From assembly GCA_963691705.1 (NCBI GenBank), contig OY829540.1:51248158-51312157 (forward strand): a stretch of DNA of 64,000 bases, given 5' to 3'. The notes under the pieces are model-generated. The model did no database searches. It worked only from the letters and a program-made list of their open reading frames with translations, and was not told the origin of the DNA. The translations under genes and the position numbers were made by a program. The stretch comes from Viola odorata. Lineage: Eukaryota > Streptophyta > Magnoliopsida > Malpighiales > Violaceae. This document shows positions 36,649 through 48,675 of the stretch, piece by piece (position 1 is the first letter of the stretch; the number at the start of each line of letters is the position of its first letter).

Positions 36649-39600
36649 TTGCGGTGTCCCCGTTCGGATGTCAACTTTCATTTTCTACATAGAGGTTCGA
36701 GAATTGCGGTGTCCCCGTTCGGATCTCAGGTTTATATTTTCTGCATCGACTTCTTAGAATTGCGGTGTCCCCGTTCGGATCTTAGGTTTACGTTTTCTAC
36801 ATCGACTTCCGAGAATTGTGGTGTCCCCGTTCGGATGTCAACTTTCAGTTTTCTGAATAGAGGTTCGAGAATTGCGGTGTCCCCGTTCGGATTTCAACTT
36901 TCATTTTCTACATAGAGGTTCGAGAATTGCGGTGTCCCGGTTCGGATCTCAGGTTTACGTTTTCTGCATCGACTTCCGAGAATTGTGGTGTCCCCGTTCG
37001 GATGTCAACTTTCAGTTTTCTGGATAGAGGTTTGAGAATTACGGTGTCCCCGTTCGGATCTCAGGTTTACGTTTTGTGCATCGACTTCGGAGAATTGCGG
37101 TGTCCCCGTTCGGATCTCAGGTTTACGTTTTCTGCATCGACTTCCGAGAATTGCGGTGTTCCCATTCAGATGTCAACTTTCAGTTTTCTGCATAGAGGTT
37201 TGAGAATTGCGGTGTCCCCGTTCGGATCTCAGGTTTACGTTTCTGCATCGACTTCCGAGAATTGCGGTGTCCCCGTTCGGATGTCAACTTTCATTTTCTA
37301 CATAGAGGTACGAGAATTGCGGTGTCCCCGTTCGGATCTCAGGTTTACGTTTTCTGCATCGACTTCCGAGAATTGCGGTGTCCCCATTCGGATCTCATGT
37401 TTACGTTTTGTGCATCGACTTTCGAGAATTGCGGTGTCCCCGTTCCGATGTCAACTTTCAGTTTTCTGAATAGAGGTCCGAGAATTGCGGTGTCCCCGTT
37501 CGCATGTCAACTTTCGTTTTCTACATAGAGGTTCAAGAATTGCGGTGTCCCCGTTCGGATCTTAGGTTTACATTTTCTGCATCGACTTTCGAGAATTGCG
37601 GTGTCCCCGTTCGGACGTCAACTTTCATTTTCTACATAGAGGTTCGAGAATAGCGGTGTCCCCGTTCGGATCTCAGGTTTACATTTTCTGCATCGACTTC
37701 TTAGAATTGCGGTGTCCCCGTTCGGATCTTAGGTTTACGTTTTCTACATCGACTTCCGAGAATTGTGGTGTCCCCGTTCGGATGTCAACTTTCAGTTTTC
37801 TGAATAGAGGTTCGAAAATTGCGGTGTCCCCGTTCGGATGTCAACTTTCATTTTCTACATAGAGGTACGAGAATTGCGGTATCCCCGTTCGGATCTCAAG
37901 TTTACGTTTTCTGCATCGACTTCCGAGAATTGCGGTGTCCCCGTTCGGATCTCAGGTTTACGTTTTCTGCATCGACTTCCGAGAATTGCGGTGTCCCCGT
38001 TCGGATGTCAACTTTTAGTTTTCTGAATAGAGGCCCGAGAATTGCGGTGTCCCTATTCGGATGTCAACTTCATTTTCTACATAGAGGTTCGAGAATTGCG
38101 GTGTCCCCGATCGGATCTTAGGTTTACATTTTCTGCATCGACTTTCGAGAATTGCGGTGTCCCCGTTCGGATGTCAACTTTCATTTTCTACATAGAGGTT
38201 CGAGAATTGCGGTGTCCCCGTTCGGATCTCAGGTTTACATTTTCTGCATCGACTTCTTAGAATTGCGGTGTCCCCGTTCGGATCTTAGGTTTACGTTTTC
38301 TACATCGACTTCCGAGAATTGTGGTGTCCCCGTTCGGATGTCAACTTTCAGTTTTCTGAATAGAGGTTTGAGAATTGCGGTGTGCCCGTTCGGATCTCAA
38401 GTTTACGTTTTCTACATCGACTTCCGAGAATTGCGGTGTCTCCGTTCGGATGTCAACTTTCAGTTTCTGCATAGAGGTCCGAGAATTGCGGTGTCCCCGT
38501 TCGGATGTCAACTATCATTTTCTACAAAGAGGTTCGAGAATTGCGGTGTCCCTATTCGGATCTCAGGTTTATGTTTTCTGCATCGACTTCCGAGAATTGC
38601 GGTGTCCCTGTTCGGATGTCAACTTTCAGTTTTCTGCATAGAGGTTTGAGAATTGCGGTGTCCCCATTCGGATCTCATGTTTACGTTTTGTGCATCGACT
38701 TCCGAGAATTGCGGTGTCCCCGTTCCGATGTCAACTTTCAGTTTTCTGAATAGAGGTCCGAGAATTGCGGTGTCCCCGTTCGCATGTCAACTTTCGTTTT
38801 CTACATAGAGGTTCAAGAATTGCGGTGTCCCCGTTCGGATCTTAGGTTTACATTTTCTGCATCGACTTTCGAGAATTGCGGTGTCCCCGTTCGGATGTCA
38901 ACTTTCATTTTCTACATAGAGGTTCGAGAATTGCGGTGTCCCCGTTCGGATCTCAGGTTTACATTTTCTGCATCGACTTCTTAGAATTGCGGTGTCCCCG
39001 TTCGGATCTTAGGTTTACGTTTTCTACATCGACTTCCGAGAATTGTGGTGTCCCCGTTCGGATGTCAACTTTCAGTTTTCTGAATAGAGGTTCGAGAATT
39101 GCGGTGTCCCCGTTCGGATTTCAACTTTCATTTTCTACATAGAGGTTCGAGAATTGCGGTGTCCCGGTTCGGATCTCAGGTTTACGTTTTCTGCATCGAC
39201 TTCCGAGAATTGTGGTGTCCCCGTTCGGATGTCAACTTTCAGTTTTCTGGATAGAGGTTTGAGAATTACGGTGTCCCCGTTCGGATCTCAGGTTTACGTT
39301 TTGTGCATCTACTTTTGAGAATTGCGGTGTCCCCGTTCGGATCTCAGGTTTACGTTTTCTGCATCGACTTTCGAAAATTGCGGTGTCCCCGTTCGGATGT
39401 CAACTTTCATTTTCTACATAGAGGTACGAGAATTGCGGTGTCCCCGTTCGGATCTCAGGTTTACATTTTCTGCATCGACTTCCGAGAATTGCGGTGTCCC
39501 CGTTCGGATCTCAGGTTTACGTTTTCTGCATCGACTTCCGAGAATTGCGGTGTTCCCATTCAGATGTCAACTTTCAGTTTTCTGCATAGAGGTTTGAGAA

Positions 39601-39989
39601 TTGCGGTGTCCCCGTTCGGATCTCAGGTTTACGTTTCTGCATCGACTTCCGAGAATTGCGGTGTCCCCGTTCGGATGTCAACTTTCATTTTCTACATAGA
39701 GGTACGAGAATTGCGGTGTCCCCGTTCGGATCTCAGGTTTACGTTTTCTGCATCGACTTCCGAGAATTGCGGTGTCCCCATTCGGATCTCATGTTTACGT
39801 TTTGTGCATCGACTTTCGAGAATTGCGGTGTCCCCGTTCCGATGTCAACTTTCAGTTTTCTGAATAGAGGTCCGAGAATTGCGGTGTCCCCGTTCGCATG
39901 TCAACTTTCGTTTTCTACATAGAGGTTCAAGAATTGCGGTGTCCCCGTTCGGATCTTAGGTTTACATTTTCTGCATCGACTTTCGAGAA
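36649..39989 (+). repeat. Region II unit 3: Q'-shortened S-R-P (3,341 bp)
   Basis: Q' 36649-37595, shortened S 37596-38151, R 38152-38875, P 38876-39989. It is 112 bp shorter than unit 2, and the whole difference lies in the S block. Sixty monomers. Confidence 0.88.
37596..38151 (+). repeat. S block lacking a further B2-A dimer (10 monomers, 556 bp)
   Basis: Relative to S, the GTTCCCATTCAG B2 and the following A (Q monomers 13 and 14) are missing, with the junction near 37985. This removes 112 bp. Private changes are C at 37616 (GGACGTC) and an AATAGCGG core near 37650. Confidence 0.86.
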
Positions 39990-42607
39990 TTGCGGTGTCC
40001 CCGTTCGGATGTCAACTTTCATTTTCTACATAGAGGTTCGAGAATTGCGGTGTCCCCGTTCGGATCTCAGGTTTACATTTTCTGCATCGACTTCTTAGAA
40101 TTGCGGTGTCCCCGTTCGGATCTTAGGTTTACGTTTTCTACATCGACTTCCGAGAATTGTGGTGTCCCCGTTCGGATGTCAACTTTCAGTTTTCTGAATA
40201 GAGGTTCGAGAATTGCGGTGTCCCCGTTCGGATTTCAACTTTCATTTTCTACATAGAGGTTCGAGAATTGCGGTGTCCCGGTTCGGATCTCAGGTTTACG
40301 TTTTCTGCATCGACTTCCGAGAATTGTGGTGTCCCCGTTCGGATGTCAACTTTCAGTTTTCTGGATAGAGGTTTGAGAATTACGGTGTCCCCGTTCGGAT
40401 CTCAGGTTTACGTTTTGTGCATCGACTTCCGAGAATTGCGGTGTCCCCGTTCGGATCTCAGGTTTACGTTTTCTGCATCGACTTCCGAGAATTGCGGTGT
40501 TCCCATTCAGATGTCAACTTTCAGTTTTCTGCATAGAGGTTTGAGAATTGCGGTGTCCCCGTTCGGATCTCAGGTTTACGTTTCTGCATCGACTTCCGAG
40601 AATTGCGGTGTCCCCGTTCGGATGTCAACTTTCATTTTCTACATAGAGGTACGAGAATTGCGGTGTCCCCGTTCGGATCTCAGGTTTACGTTTTCTGCAT
40701 CGACTTCCGAGAATTGCGGTGTCCCCATTCGGATCTCATGTTTACGTTTTGTGCATCGACTTTCGAGAATTGCGGTGTCCCCGTTCCGATGTCAACTTTC
40801 AGTTTTCTGAATAGAGGTCCGAGAATTGCGGAGTCCCCGTTCGCATGTCAACTTTCGTTTTCTACATAGAGGTTCAAGAATTGCGGTGTCCCCGTTCGGA
40901 TCTTAGGTTTACATTTTCTGCATCGACTTTCGAGAATTGCGGTGTCCCCGTTCGGATGTCAACTTTCATTTTCTACATAGAGGTTCGAGAATTGCGGTGT
41001 CCCCGTTCGGATCTCAGGTTTACATTTTCTGCATCGACTTCTTAGAATTGCGGTGTCCCCGTTCGGATCTTAGGTTTACGTTTTCTACATCGACTTCCGA
41101 GAATTGTGGTGTCCCCGTTCGGATGTCAACTTTCAGTTTTCTGAATAGAGGTTCGAGAATTGCGGTGTCCCCGTTCGGATTTCAACTTTCATTTTCTACA
41201 TAGAGGTTCGAGAATTGCGGTGTCCCGGTTCGGATCTCAGGTTTACGTTTTCTGCATCGACTTCCGAGAATTGTGGTGTCCCCGTTCGGATGTCAACTTT
41301 CAGTTTTCTGGATAGAGGTTTGAGAATTACGGTGTCCCCGTTCGGATCTCAGGTTTACGTTTTGTGCATCGACTTCGGAGAATTGCGGTGTCCCCGTTCG
41401 GATCTCAGGTTTACGTTTTCTGCATCGACTTTCGAAAATTGCGGTGTCCCCGTTCGGATGTCAACTTTCATTTTCTACATAGAGGTACGAGAATTGCGGT
41501 ATCCCCGTTCGGATCTCAAGTTTACGTTTTCTGCATCGACTTCCGAGAATTGCGGTGTCCCCGTTCGGATCTCAGGTTTACGTTTTCTGCATCGACTTCC
41601 GAGAATTGCGGTGTTCCCATTCAGATGTCAACTTTCAGTTTTCTGCATAGAGGTTTGAGAATTGCGGTGTCCCCGTTCGGATCTCAGGTTTACGTTTTCT
41701 GCATCGACTTCCGAGAATTGCGGTGTCCCCGTTCGGATGTCAACTTTTAGTTTTCTGAATAGAGGCCCGAGAATTGCGGTGTCCCTATTGGGATGTCAAT
41801 TTCATTTTCTACATAGAGGTTCGAGAATTGCGGTGTCCCCGATCGGATCTTAGGTTTACATTTTCTGCATCGACTTTCGAGAATTGCGGTGTCCCCGTTC
41901 GGATGTCAACTTTCATTTTCTACATAGAGGTTCGAGAATTGCGGTGTCCCCGTTCGGATCTCAGGTTTACATTTTCTGCATCGACTTCTTAGAATTGCGG
42001 TGTCCCCGTTCGGATCTTAGGTTTACGTTTTCTACATCGACTTCCGAGAATTGTGGTGTCCCCGTTCGGATGTCAACTTTCATTTTTCTGAATAGAGGTT
42101 TGAGAATTGCGGTGTGCCCGTTCGGATCTCAAGTTTACGTTTTCTACATCGACTTCCGAGAATTGCGGTGTCCCCATTCGGATGTCAACTTTCAGTTTCT
42201 GCATAGAGGTCCGAGAATTGCGGTGTCCCCGTTCGGATGTCAACTATCATTTTCTACAAAGAGGTTCGAGAATTGCGGTGTCCCTGTTCGGATCTCAGGT
42301 TTATGTTTTCTGCATCGACTTCCGAGAATTGCGGTGTCCCTGTTCGGATGTCAACTTTCAGTTTTCTGCATAGAGGTTTGAGAATTGCGGTGTCCCCATT
42401 CGGATCTCATGTTTACGTTTTGTGCATCGACTTCCGAGAATTGCGGTGTCCCCGTTCCGATGTCAACTTTCAGTTTTCTGAATAGAGGTCCGAGAATTGC
42501 GGTGTCCCCGTTCGCATGTCAACTTTCGTTTTCTACATAGAGGTTCAAGAATTGCGGTGTCCCCGTTCGGATCTTAGGTTTACATTTTCTGCATCGACTT
42601 TCGAGAA
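39990..42607 (+). repeat. Transition from region II to III: Q'-Q-R (2,618 bp)
   Basis: Q' 39990-40936 is followed by a true Q 40937-41883 and an R 41884-42607. Here Q and Q' stand side by side at identical length. This Q has the region III form: monomer 7 ends GGTTTGA, and monomer 16 has CCCTATTGGG. The R has CATTTTTCTGAATAG in monomer 4. Both marks recur in the Q and R copies at 45502-47172 and 54299-55969. Confidence 0.87.
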
Positions 42608-44387
42608 TTGCGGTGTCCCCGTTCGGATGTCAACTTTCATTTTCTACATAGAGGTTCGAGAATTGCGGTGTCCCCGTTCGGATCTCAGGTTTACATTTTC
42701 TGCATCGACTTCTTAGAATTGCGGTGTCCCCGTTCGGATCTTAGGTTTACGTTTTCTACATCGACTTCCGAGAATTGTGGTGTCCCCGTTCGGATGTCAA
42801 CTTTCAGTTTTCTGAATAGAGGTTCGAGAATTGCGGTGTCCCCGTTCGGATTTCAACTTTCATTTTCTACATAGAGGTTCGAGAATTGCGGTGTCCCGGT
42901 TCGGATCTCAGGTTTACGTTTTCTGCATCGACTTCCGAGAATTGTGGTGTCCCCGTTCGGATGTCAACTTTCAGTTTTCTGGATAGAGGTTTGAGAATTA
43001 CGGTGTCCCCGTTCGGATCTCAGGTTTACGTTTTGTGCATCGACTTCTGAGAATTGTGGTGTCCCCGTTCGGATCTCAGGTTTACGTTTTCTGCATCGAC
43101 TTTCGAAAATTGCGGTGTCCCCGTTCGGATGTCAACTTTCATTTTCTACATAGAGGTACGAGAATTGCGGTGTCCCCGTTCGGATCTCAGGTTTACGTTT
43201 TCTGCATCGACTTCCGAGAATTGCGGTGTCCCCGTTCGGATCTCAGGTTTACGTTTTCTGCATCGACTTCCGAGAATTGCGGTGTTCCCATTCAGATGTC
43301 AACTTTCAGTTTTCTGCATAGAGGTTTGAGAATTGCGGTGTCCCCGTTCGGATCTCAGGTTTACGTTTCTGCATCGACTTCCGAGAATTGCGGTGTCCCC
43401 GTTCGGATGTCAACTTTTAGTTTTCTGAATAGAGGTCCGAGAATTGCGGTGTCCTTGTTCGGATGTCAACTTTCATTTTCTACATAGAGGTTCGAGAATT
43501 GCGGTGTCCCCGTTCGGATCTTAGGTTTACATTTTCTGCATCGACTTCCGAGAATTGCGGTGTCCCCATTCGGATGTCAACTTTCATTTTCTACATAGAG
43601 GTTCGGGAATTGCGGTGTCCCCGTTCGCATCTCAAGTTTACATTTTCTGCATCAACTTTCGAGAATTGCGGTGTCCCCATTCGGATGTCAACTTTCATTT
43701 TCTACATAGAGGTCCGAGAATTGCGGTGTCCCCGTTCGGATGTCAACTTTCATTTTCTACATAGAGGTTCGAGAATTGCGGTGTCCCCGTTCGGATCTTA
43801 GGTTTACATTTTCTGCATCGACTTCCGAGAATTGCGGTGTCCCCGTTCGGATGTCAACTTTCATTTTCTACATAGAGGTTCGGGAATTGCGGTGTCCCCG
43901 TTCGGATCTCAAATTTACATTTTCTGCATCGACTTCCGTGAATTGCGGTTTCCCCATTCAGATGTAAACTTTCATTTTCTACATAGAGGTTCGAGAATTG
44001 CGGTGTGCCCGTTCGGATCTAAAGTTTACGTTTTCTACATCGACTTCCGAGAATTCCGGTGTCCCCATTCGGATGTCAACTTTCAGTTCCTGCATAGAGG
44101 TCTGAGAATTGCGGTGTCCCCGTTCGGATGTCAACTTTCAGTTTTCTGAATAGAGGTCCGAGAATTGCGGTGTCCCCGTTCGGATTTCTACTTTCATTCT
44201 CTACATAGAGGTTCGACAATTGCGGTGTCCCGGTTCGGATCTCAGGTTTACGTTTACTGCATCGACTTCCGAGAATTGCGGTCTCCCCGTTCGGATGTCA
44301 ACTTTTAGTTTTCTGGATAGAGGTTTGAGAATTGCGGTGTCCCCATTCGGATCTCATGTTTACGTTTTGTGCATCGACTTCTGAGAA
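42608..44387 (+). repeat. Long T block (32 monomers, 1,780 bp)
   Basis: Monomers 1-14 follow P. They are succeeded by CAACTTTTAG B2 with GAGGTCCGA, a CCTTGTTC B1 and a CTTAGG A. A five-monomer segment (43555-43831, 277 bp) that the 1,503-bp T lacks comes next, then the divergent ten-monomer tail (43832-44387). The extra segment contains GTTCGCATCTCAAG and two consecutive B1 monomers. A second full copy is at 60258-62037, and its 3' part also ends the composite block at 50515-53184. Confidence 0.87.
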
Positions 44388-47300
44388 TTGCGGTGTCCCC
44401 GTTCGGATGTCAACTTTCATTTTCTACATAGAGGTTCGAGAATTGCGGTGTCCCCGTTCGGATCTCAGGTTTACATTTTCTGCATCGACTTCTTAGAATT
44501 GCGGTGTCCCCGTTCGGATCTTAGGTTTACGTTTTCTACATCGACTTCCGAGAATTGTGGTGTCCCCGTTCGGATGTCAACTTTCAGTTTTCTGAATAGA
44601 GGTTCGAGAATTGCGGTGTCCCCGTTCGGATTTCAACTTTCATTTTCTACATAGAGGTTCGAGAATTGCGGTGTCCCGGTTCGGATCTCAGGTTTACGTT
44701 TTCTGCATCGACTTCCGAGAATTGTGGTGTCCCCGTTCGGATGTCAACTTTCAGTTTTCCGGATAGAGGTTTGAGAATTACGGTGTCCCCGTTCGGATCT
44801 CAGGTTTACGTTTTGTGCATCGACTTCTGAGAATTGCGGTGTCCCCGTTCGGATCTCAGGTTTACGTTTTCTGCATCGACTTTCGAAAATTGCGGTGTCC
44901 CCGTTCGGATGTCAACTTTCATTTTCTACATAGAGGTACGAGAATTGCGGTGTCCCCGTTTGGATCTCAGGTTTACATTTTCTGCATCGACTTCCGAGAA
45001 TTGCGGTGTCCCCGTTCGGATCTCAGGTTTACGTTTTCTGCATCGACTTCCGAGAATTGCGGTGTTCCCATTCAGATGTCAACTTTCAGTTTTCTGCATA
45101 GAGGTTTGAGAATTGCGGTGTCCCCGTTCGGATCTCAGGTTTACGTTTCTGCATCGACTTCCGAGAATTGCGGTGTCCCCGTTCGGATGTCAACTTTCAT
45201 TTTCTACATAGAGGTACGAGAATTGCGGTGTCCCCGTTCGGATCTCAGGTTTACGTTTTCTGCATCGACTTCCGAGAATTGCGGTGTCCCCATTCGGATC
45301 TCATGTTTACGTTTTGTGCATCGACTTTCGAGAATTGCGGTGTCCCCGTTCCGATGTCAACTTTCAGTTTTCTGAATAGAGGTCCGAGAATTGCGGTGTC
45401 CCCGTTCGCATGTCAACTTTCGTTTTCTACATAGAGGTTCAAGAATTGCGGTGTCCCCGTTCGGATCTTAGGTTTACATTTTCTGCATCGACTTTCGAGA
45501 ATTGCGGTGTCCCCGTTCGGATGTCAACTTTCATTTTCTACATAGAGGTTCGAGAATTGCGGTGTCCCCGTTCGGATCTCAGGTTTACATTTTCTGCATC
45601 GACTTCTTAGAATTGCGGTGTCCCCGTTCGGATCTTAGGTTTACGTTTTCTACATCGACTTCCGAGAATTGTGGTGTCCCCGTTCGGATGTCAACTTTCA
45701 GTTTTCTGAATAGAGGTTCGAGAATTGCGGTGTCCCCGTTCGGATTTCAACTTTCATTTTCTACATAGAGGTTCGAGAATTGCGGTGTCCCGGTTCGGAT
45801 CTCAGGTTTACGTTTTCTGCATCGACTTCCGAGAATTGTGGTGTCCCCGTTCGGATGTCAACTTTCAGTTTTCTGGATAGAGGTTTGAGAATTACGGTGT
45901 CCCCGTTCAGATCTCAGGTTTACGTTTTGTGCATCGACTTCGGAGAATTGCGGTGTCCCCGTTCGGATCTCAGGTTTACGTTTTCTGCATCGACTTTCGA
46001 AAATTGCGGTGTCCCCGTTCGGATGTCAACTTTCATTTTCTACATAGAGGTACGAGAATTGCGGTATCCCCGTTCGGATCTCAAGTTTACGTTTTCTGCA
46101 TCGACTTCCGAGAATTGCGGTGTCCCCGTTCGGATCTCAGGTTTACGTTTTCTGCATCGACTTCCGAGAATTGCGGTGTTCCCATTCAGATGTCAACTTT
46201 CAGTTTTCTGCATAGAGGTTTGAGAATTGCGGTGTCCCCGTTCGGATCTCAGGTTTACGTTTTCTGCATCGACTTCCGAGAATTGCGGTGTCCCCGTTCG
46301 GATGTCAACTTTTAGTTTTCTGAATAGAGGCCCGAGAATTGCGGTGTCCCTATTGGGATGTCAACTTCATTTTCTACATAGAGGTTCGAGAATTGCGGTG
46401 TCCCCGATCGGATCTTAGGTTTACATTTTCTGCATCGACTTTCGAGAATTGCGGTGTCCCCGTTCGGATGTCAACTTTCATTTTCTACATAGAGGTTCGA
46501 GAATTGCGGTGTCCCCGTTCGGATCTCAGGTTTACATTTTCTGCATCGACTTCTTAGAATTGCGGTGTCCCCGTTCGGATCTTAGGTTTACGTTTTCTAC
46601 ATCGACTTCCGAGAATTGTGGTGTCCCCGTTCGGATGTCAACTTTCATTTTTCTGAATAGAGGTTTGAGAATTGCGGTGTGCCCGTTCGGATCTCAAGTT
46701 TACGTTTTCTACATCGACTTCCGAGAATTGCGGTGTCCCCATTCGGATGTCAACTTTCAGTTTCTGCATAGAGGTCCGAGAATTGCGGTGTCCCCGTTCG
46801 GATGTCAACTATCATTTTCTACAAAGAGGTTCGAGAATTGCGGTGTCCCTGTTCGGATCTCAGGTTTATGTTTTCTGCATCGACTTCCGAGAATTGCGGT
46901 GTCCCTGTTCGGATGTCAACTTTCAGTTTTCTGCATAGAGGTTTGAGAATTGCGGTGTCCCCATTCGGATCTCATGTTTACGTTTTGTGCATCGACTTCC
47001 GAGAATTGCGGTGTCCCCGTTCCGATGTCAACTTTCAGTTTTCTGAATAGAGGTCCGAGAATTGCGGTGTCCCCGTTCGCATGTCAACTTTCGTTTTCTA
47101 CATAGAGGTTCAAGAATTGCGGTGTCCCCGTTCGGATCTTAGGTTTACATTTTCTGCATCGACTTTCGAGAATTGCGGTGTCCCCGTTCGGATGTCAACT
47201 TTCATTTTCTACATAGAGGTTCGAGAATTGCGGTGTCCCCGTTCGGATCTCAGGTTTACATTTTCTGCATCGACTTCTTAGAATTGCGGTGTCCCCGTTC

Positions 47301-48675
47301 GGATCTTAGGTTTACGTTTTCTACATCGACTTCCGAGAATTGTGGTGTCCCCGTTCGGATGTCAACTTTCAGTTTTCTGAATAGAGGTTCGAGAATTGCG
47401 GTGTCCCCGTTCGGATTTCAACTTTCATTTTCTACATAGAGGTTCGAGAATTGCGGTGTCCCGGTTCGGATCTCAGGTTTACGTTTTCTGCATCGACTTC
47501 CGAGAATTGTGGTGTCCCCGTTCGGATGTCAACTTTCAGTTTTCTGGATAGAGGTTTGAGAATTACGGTGTCCCCGTTCGGATCTCAGGTTTACGTTTTG
47601 TGCATCGACTTCTGAGAATTGCGGTGTCCCCGTTCGGATCTCAGGTTTACGTTTTCTGCATCGACTTTCGAAAATTGCGGTGTCCCCGTTCGGATGTCAA
47701 CTTTCATTTTCTACATAGAGGTACGAGAATTGCGGTGTCCCCGTTCGGATCTCAGGTTTACGTTTTCTGCATCGACTTCCGAGAATTGCGGTGTCCCCGT
47801 TCGGATCTCAGGTTTACGTTTTCTGCATCGACTTCCGAGAATTGCGGTGTTCCCATTCAGATGTCAACTTTCAGTTTTCTGCATAGAGGTTTGAGAATTG
47901 CGGTGTCCCCGTTCGGATCTCAGGTTTACGTTTCTGCATCGACTTCCGAGAATTGCGGTGTCCCCGTTCGGATGTCAACTTTTAGTTTTCTGAATAGAGG
48001 TCCGAGAATTGCGGTGTCCTTGTTCGGATGTCAACTTTCATTTTCTACATAGAGGTTCGAGAATTGCGGTGTCCCCGTTCGGATCTTAGGTTTACATTTT
48101 CTGCATCGACTTCCGAGAATTGCGGTGTCCCCGTTCGGATGTCAACTTTCATTTTCTACATAGAGGTTCGGGAATTGCGGTGTCCCCGTTCGGATCTCAA
48201 GTTTACATTTTCTGCATCGACTTCCGTGAATTGCGGTTTCCCCATTCAGATGTAAACTTTCATTTTCTACATAGAGGTTCGAGAATTGCGGTGTGCCCGT
48301 TCGGATCTAAAGTTTACGTTTTCTACATCGACTTCCGAGAATTCCGGTGTCCCCATTCGGATGTCAACTTTCAGTTCCTGCATAGAGGTCTGAGAATTGC
48401 GGTGTCCCCGTTCGGATGTCAACTTTCAGTTTTCTGAATAGAGGTCCGAGAATTGCGGTGTCCCCGTTCGGATTTCTACTTTCATTCTCTACATAGAGGT
48501 TCGACAATTGCGGTGTCCCGGTTCGGATCTCAGGTTTACATTTACTGCATCGACTTCCGAGAATTGCGGTCTCCCCGTTCGGATGTCAACTTTCAGTTTT
48601 CTGGATAGAGGTTTGAGAATTGCGGTGTCCCCATTCGGATCTCATGTTTACGTTTTGTGCATCGACTTCTGAGAA
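44388..48675 (+). repeat. Region III unit P-Q-R-T, copy 1 (4,288 bp)
   Basis: P 44388-45501, Q 45502-46448, R 46449-47172, T 47173-48675. Seventy-seven monomers. P markers are TTTTCCGGATAG (near 44757) and a GTTTGGATC core (near 44959), a CpG to TpG change. Q carries GTTCAGATC near 45908 and CCCTATTGGG. All these recur at +8,797 in the next such unit. Confidence 0.9.
47173..48675 (+). repeat. T block, reference copy (27 monomers, 1,503 bp)
   Basis: Monomers 1-14 match P. The remainder is T-specific: 47953 CAACTTTTAG B2, 48009 CCTTGTTC B1, 48064 A, then a divergent tail 48120-48675. Tail monomers in order are B1 ending GGTTCGG, CTCAAG A ending CTTCCGTG, GTAAAC B1, CTAAAG A, CAGTTCCTGC B2 with a TTCCGG core, plain B2, TTCTAC B1 with CATTCTC, an A with TTTACTGC, a GGTCTCCCC-core B2 and CTCATG A. 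Nine monomers of 55 and eighteen of 56 give 1,503. Confidence 0.9.
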
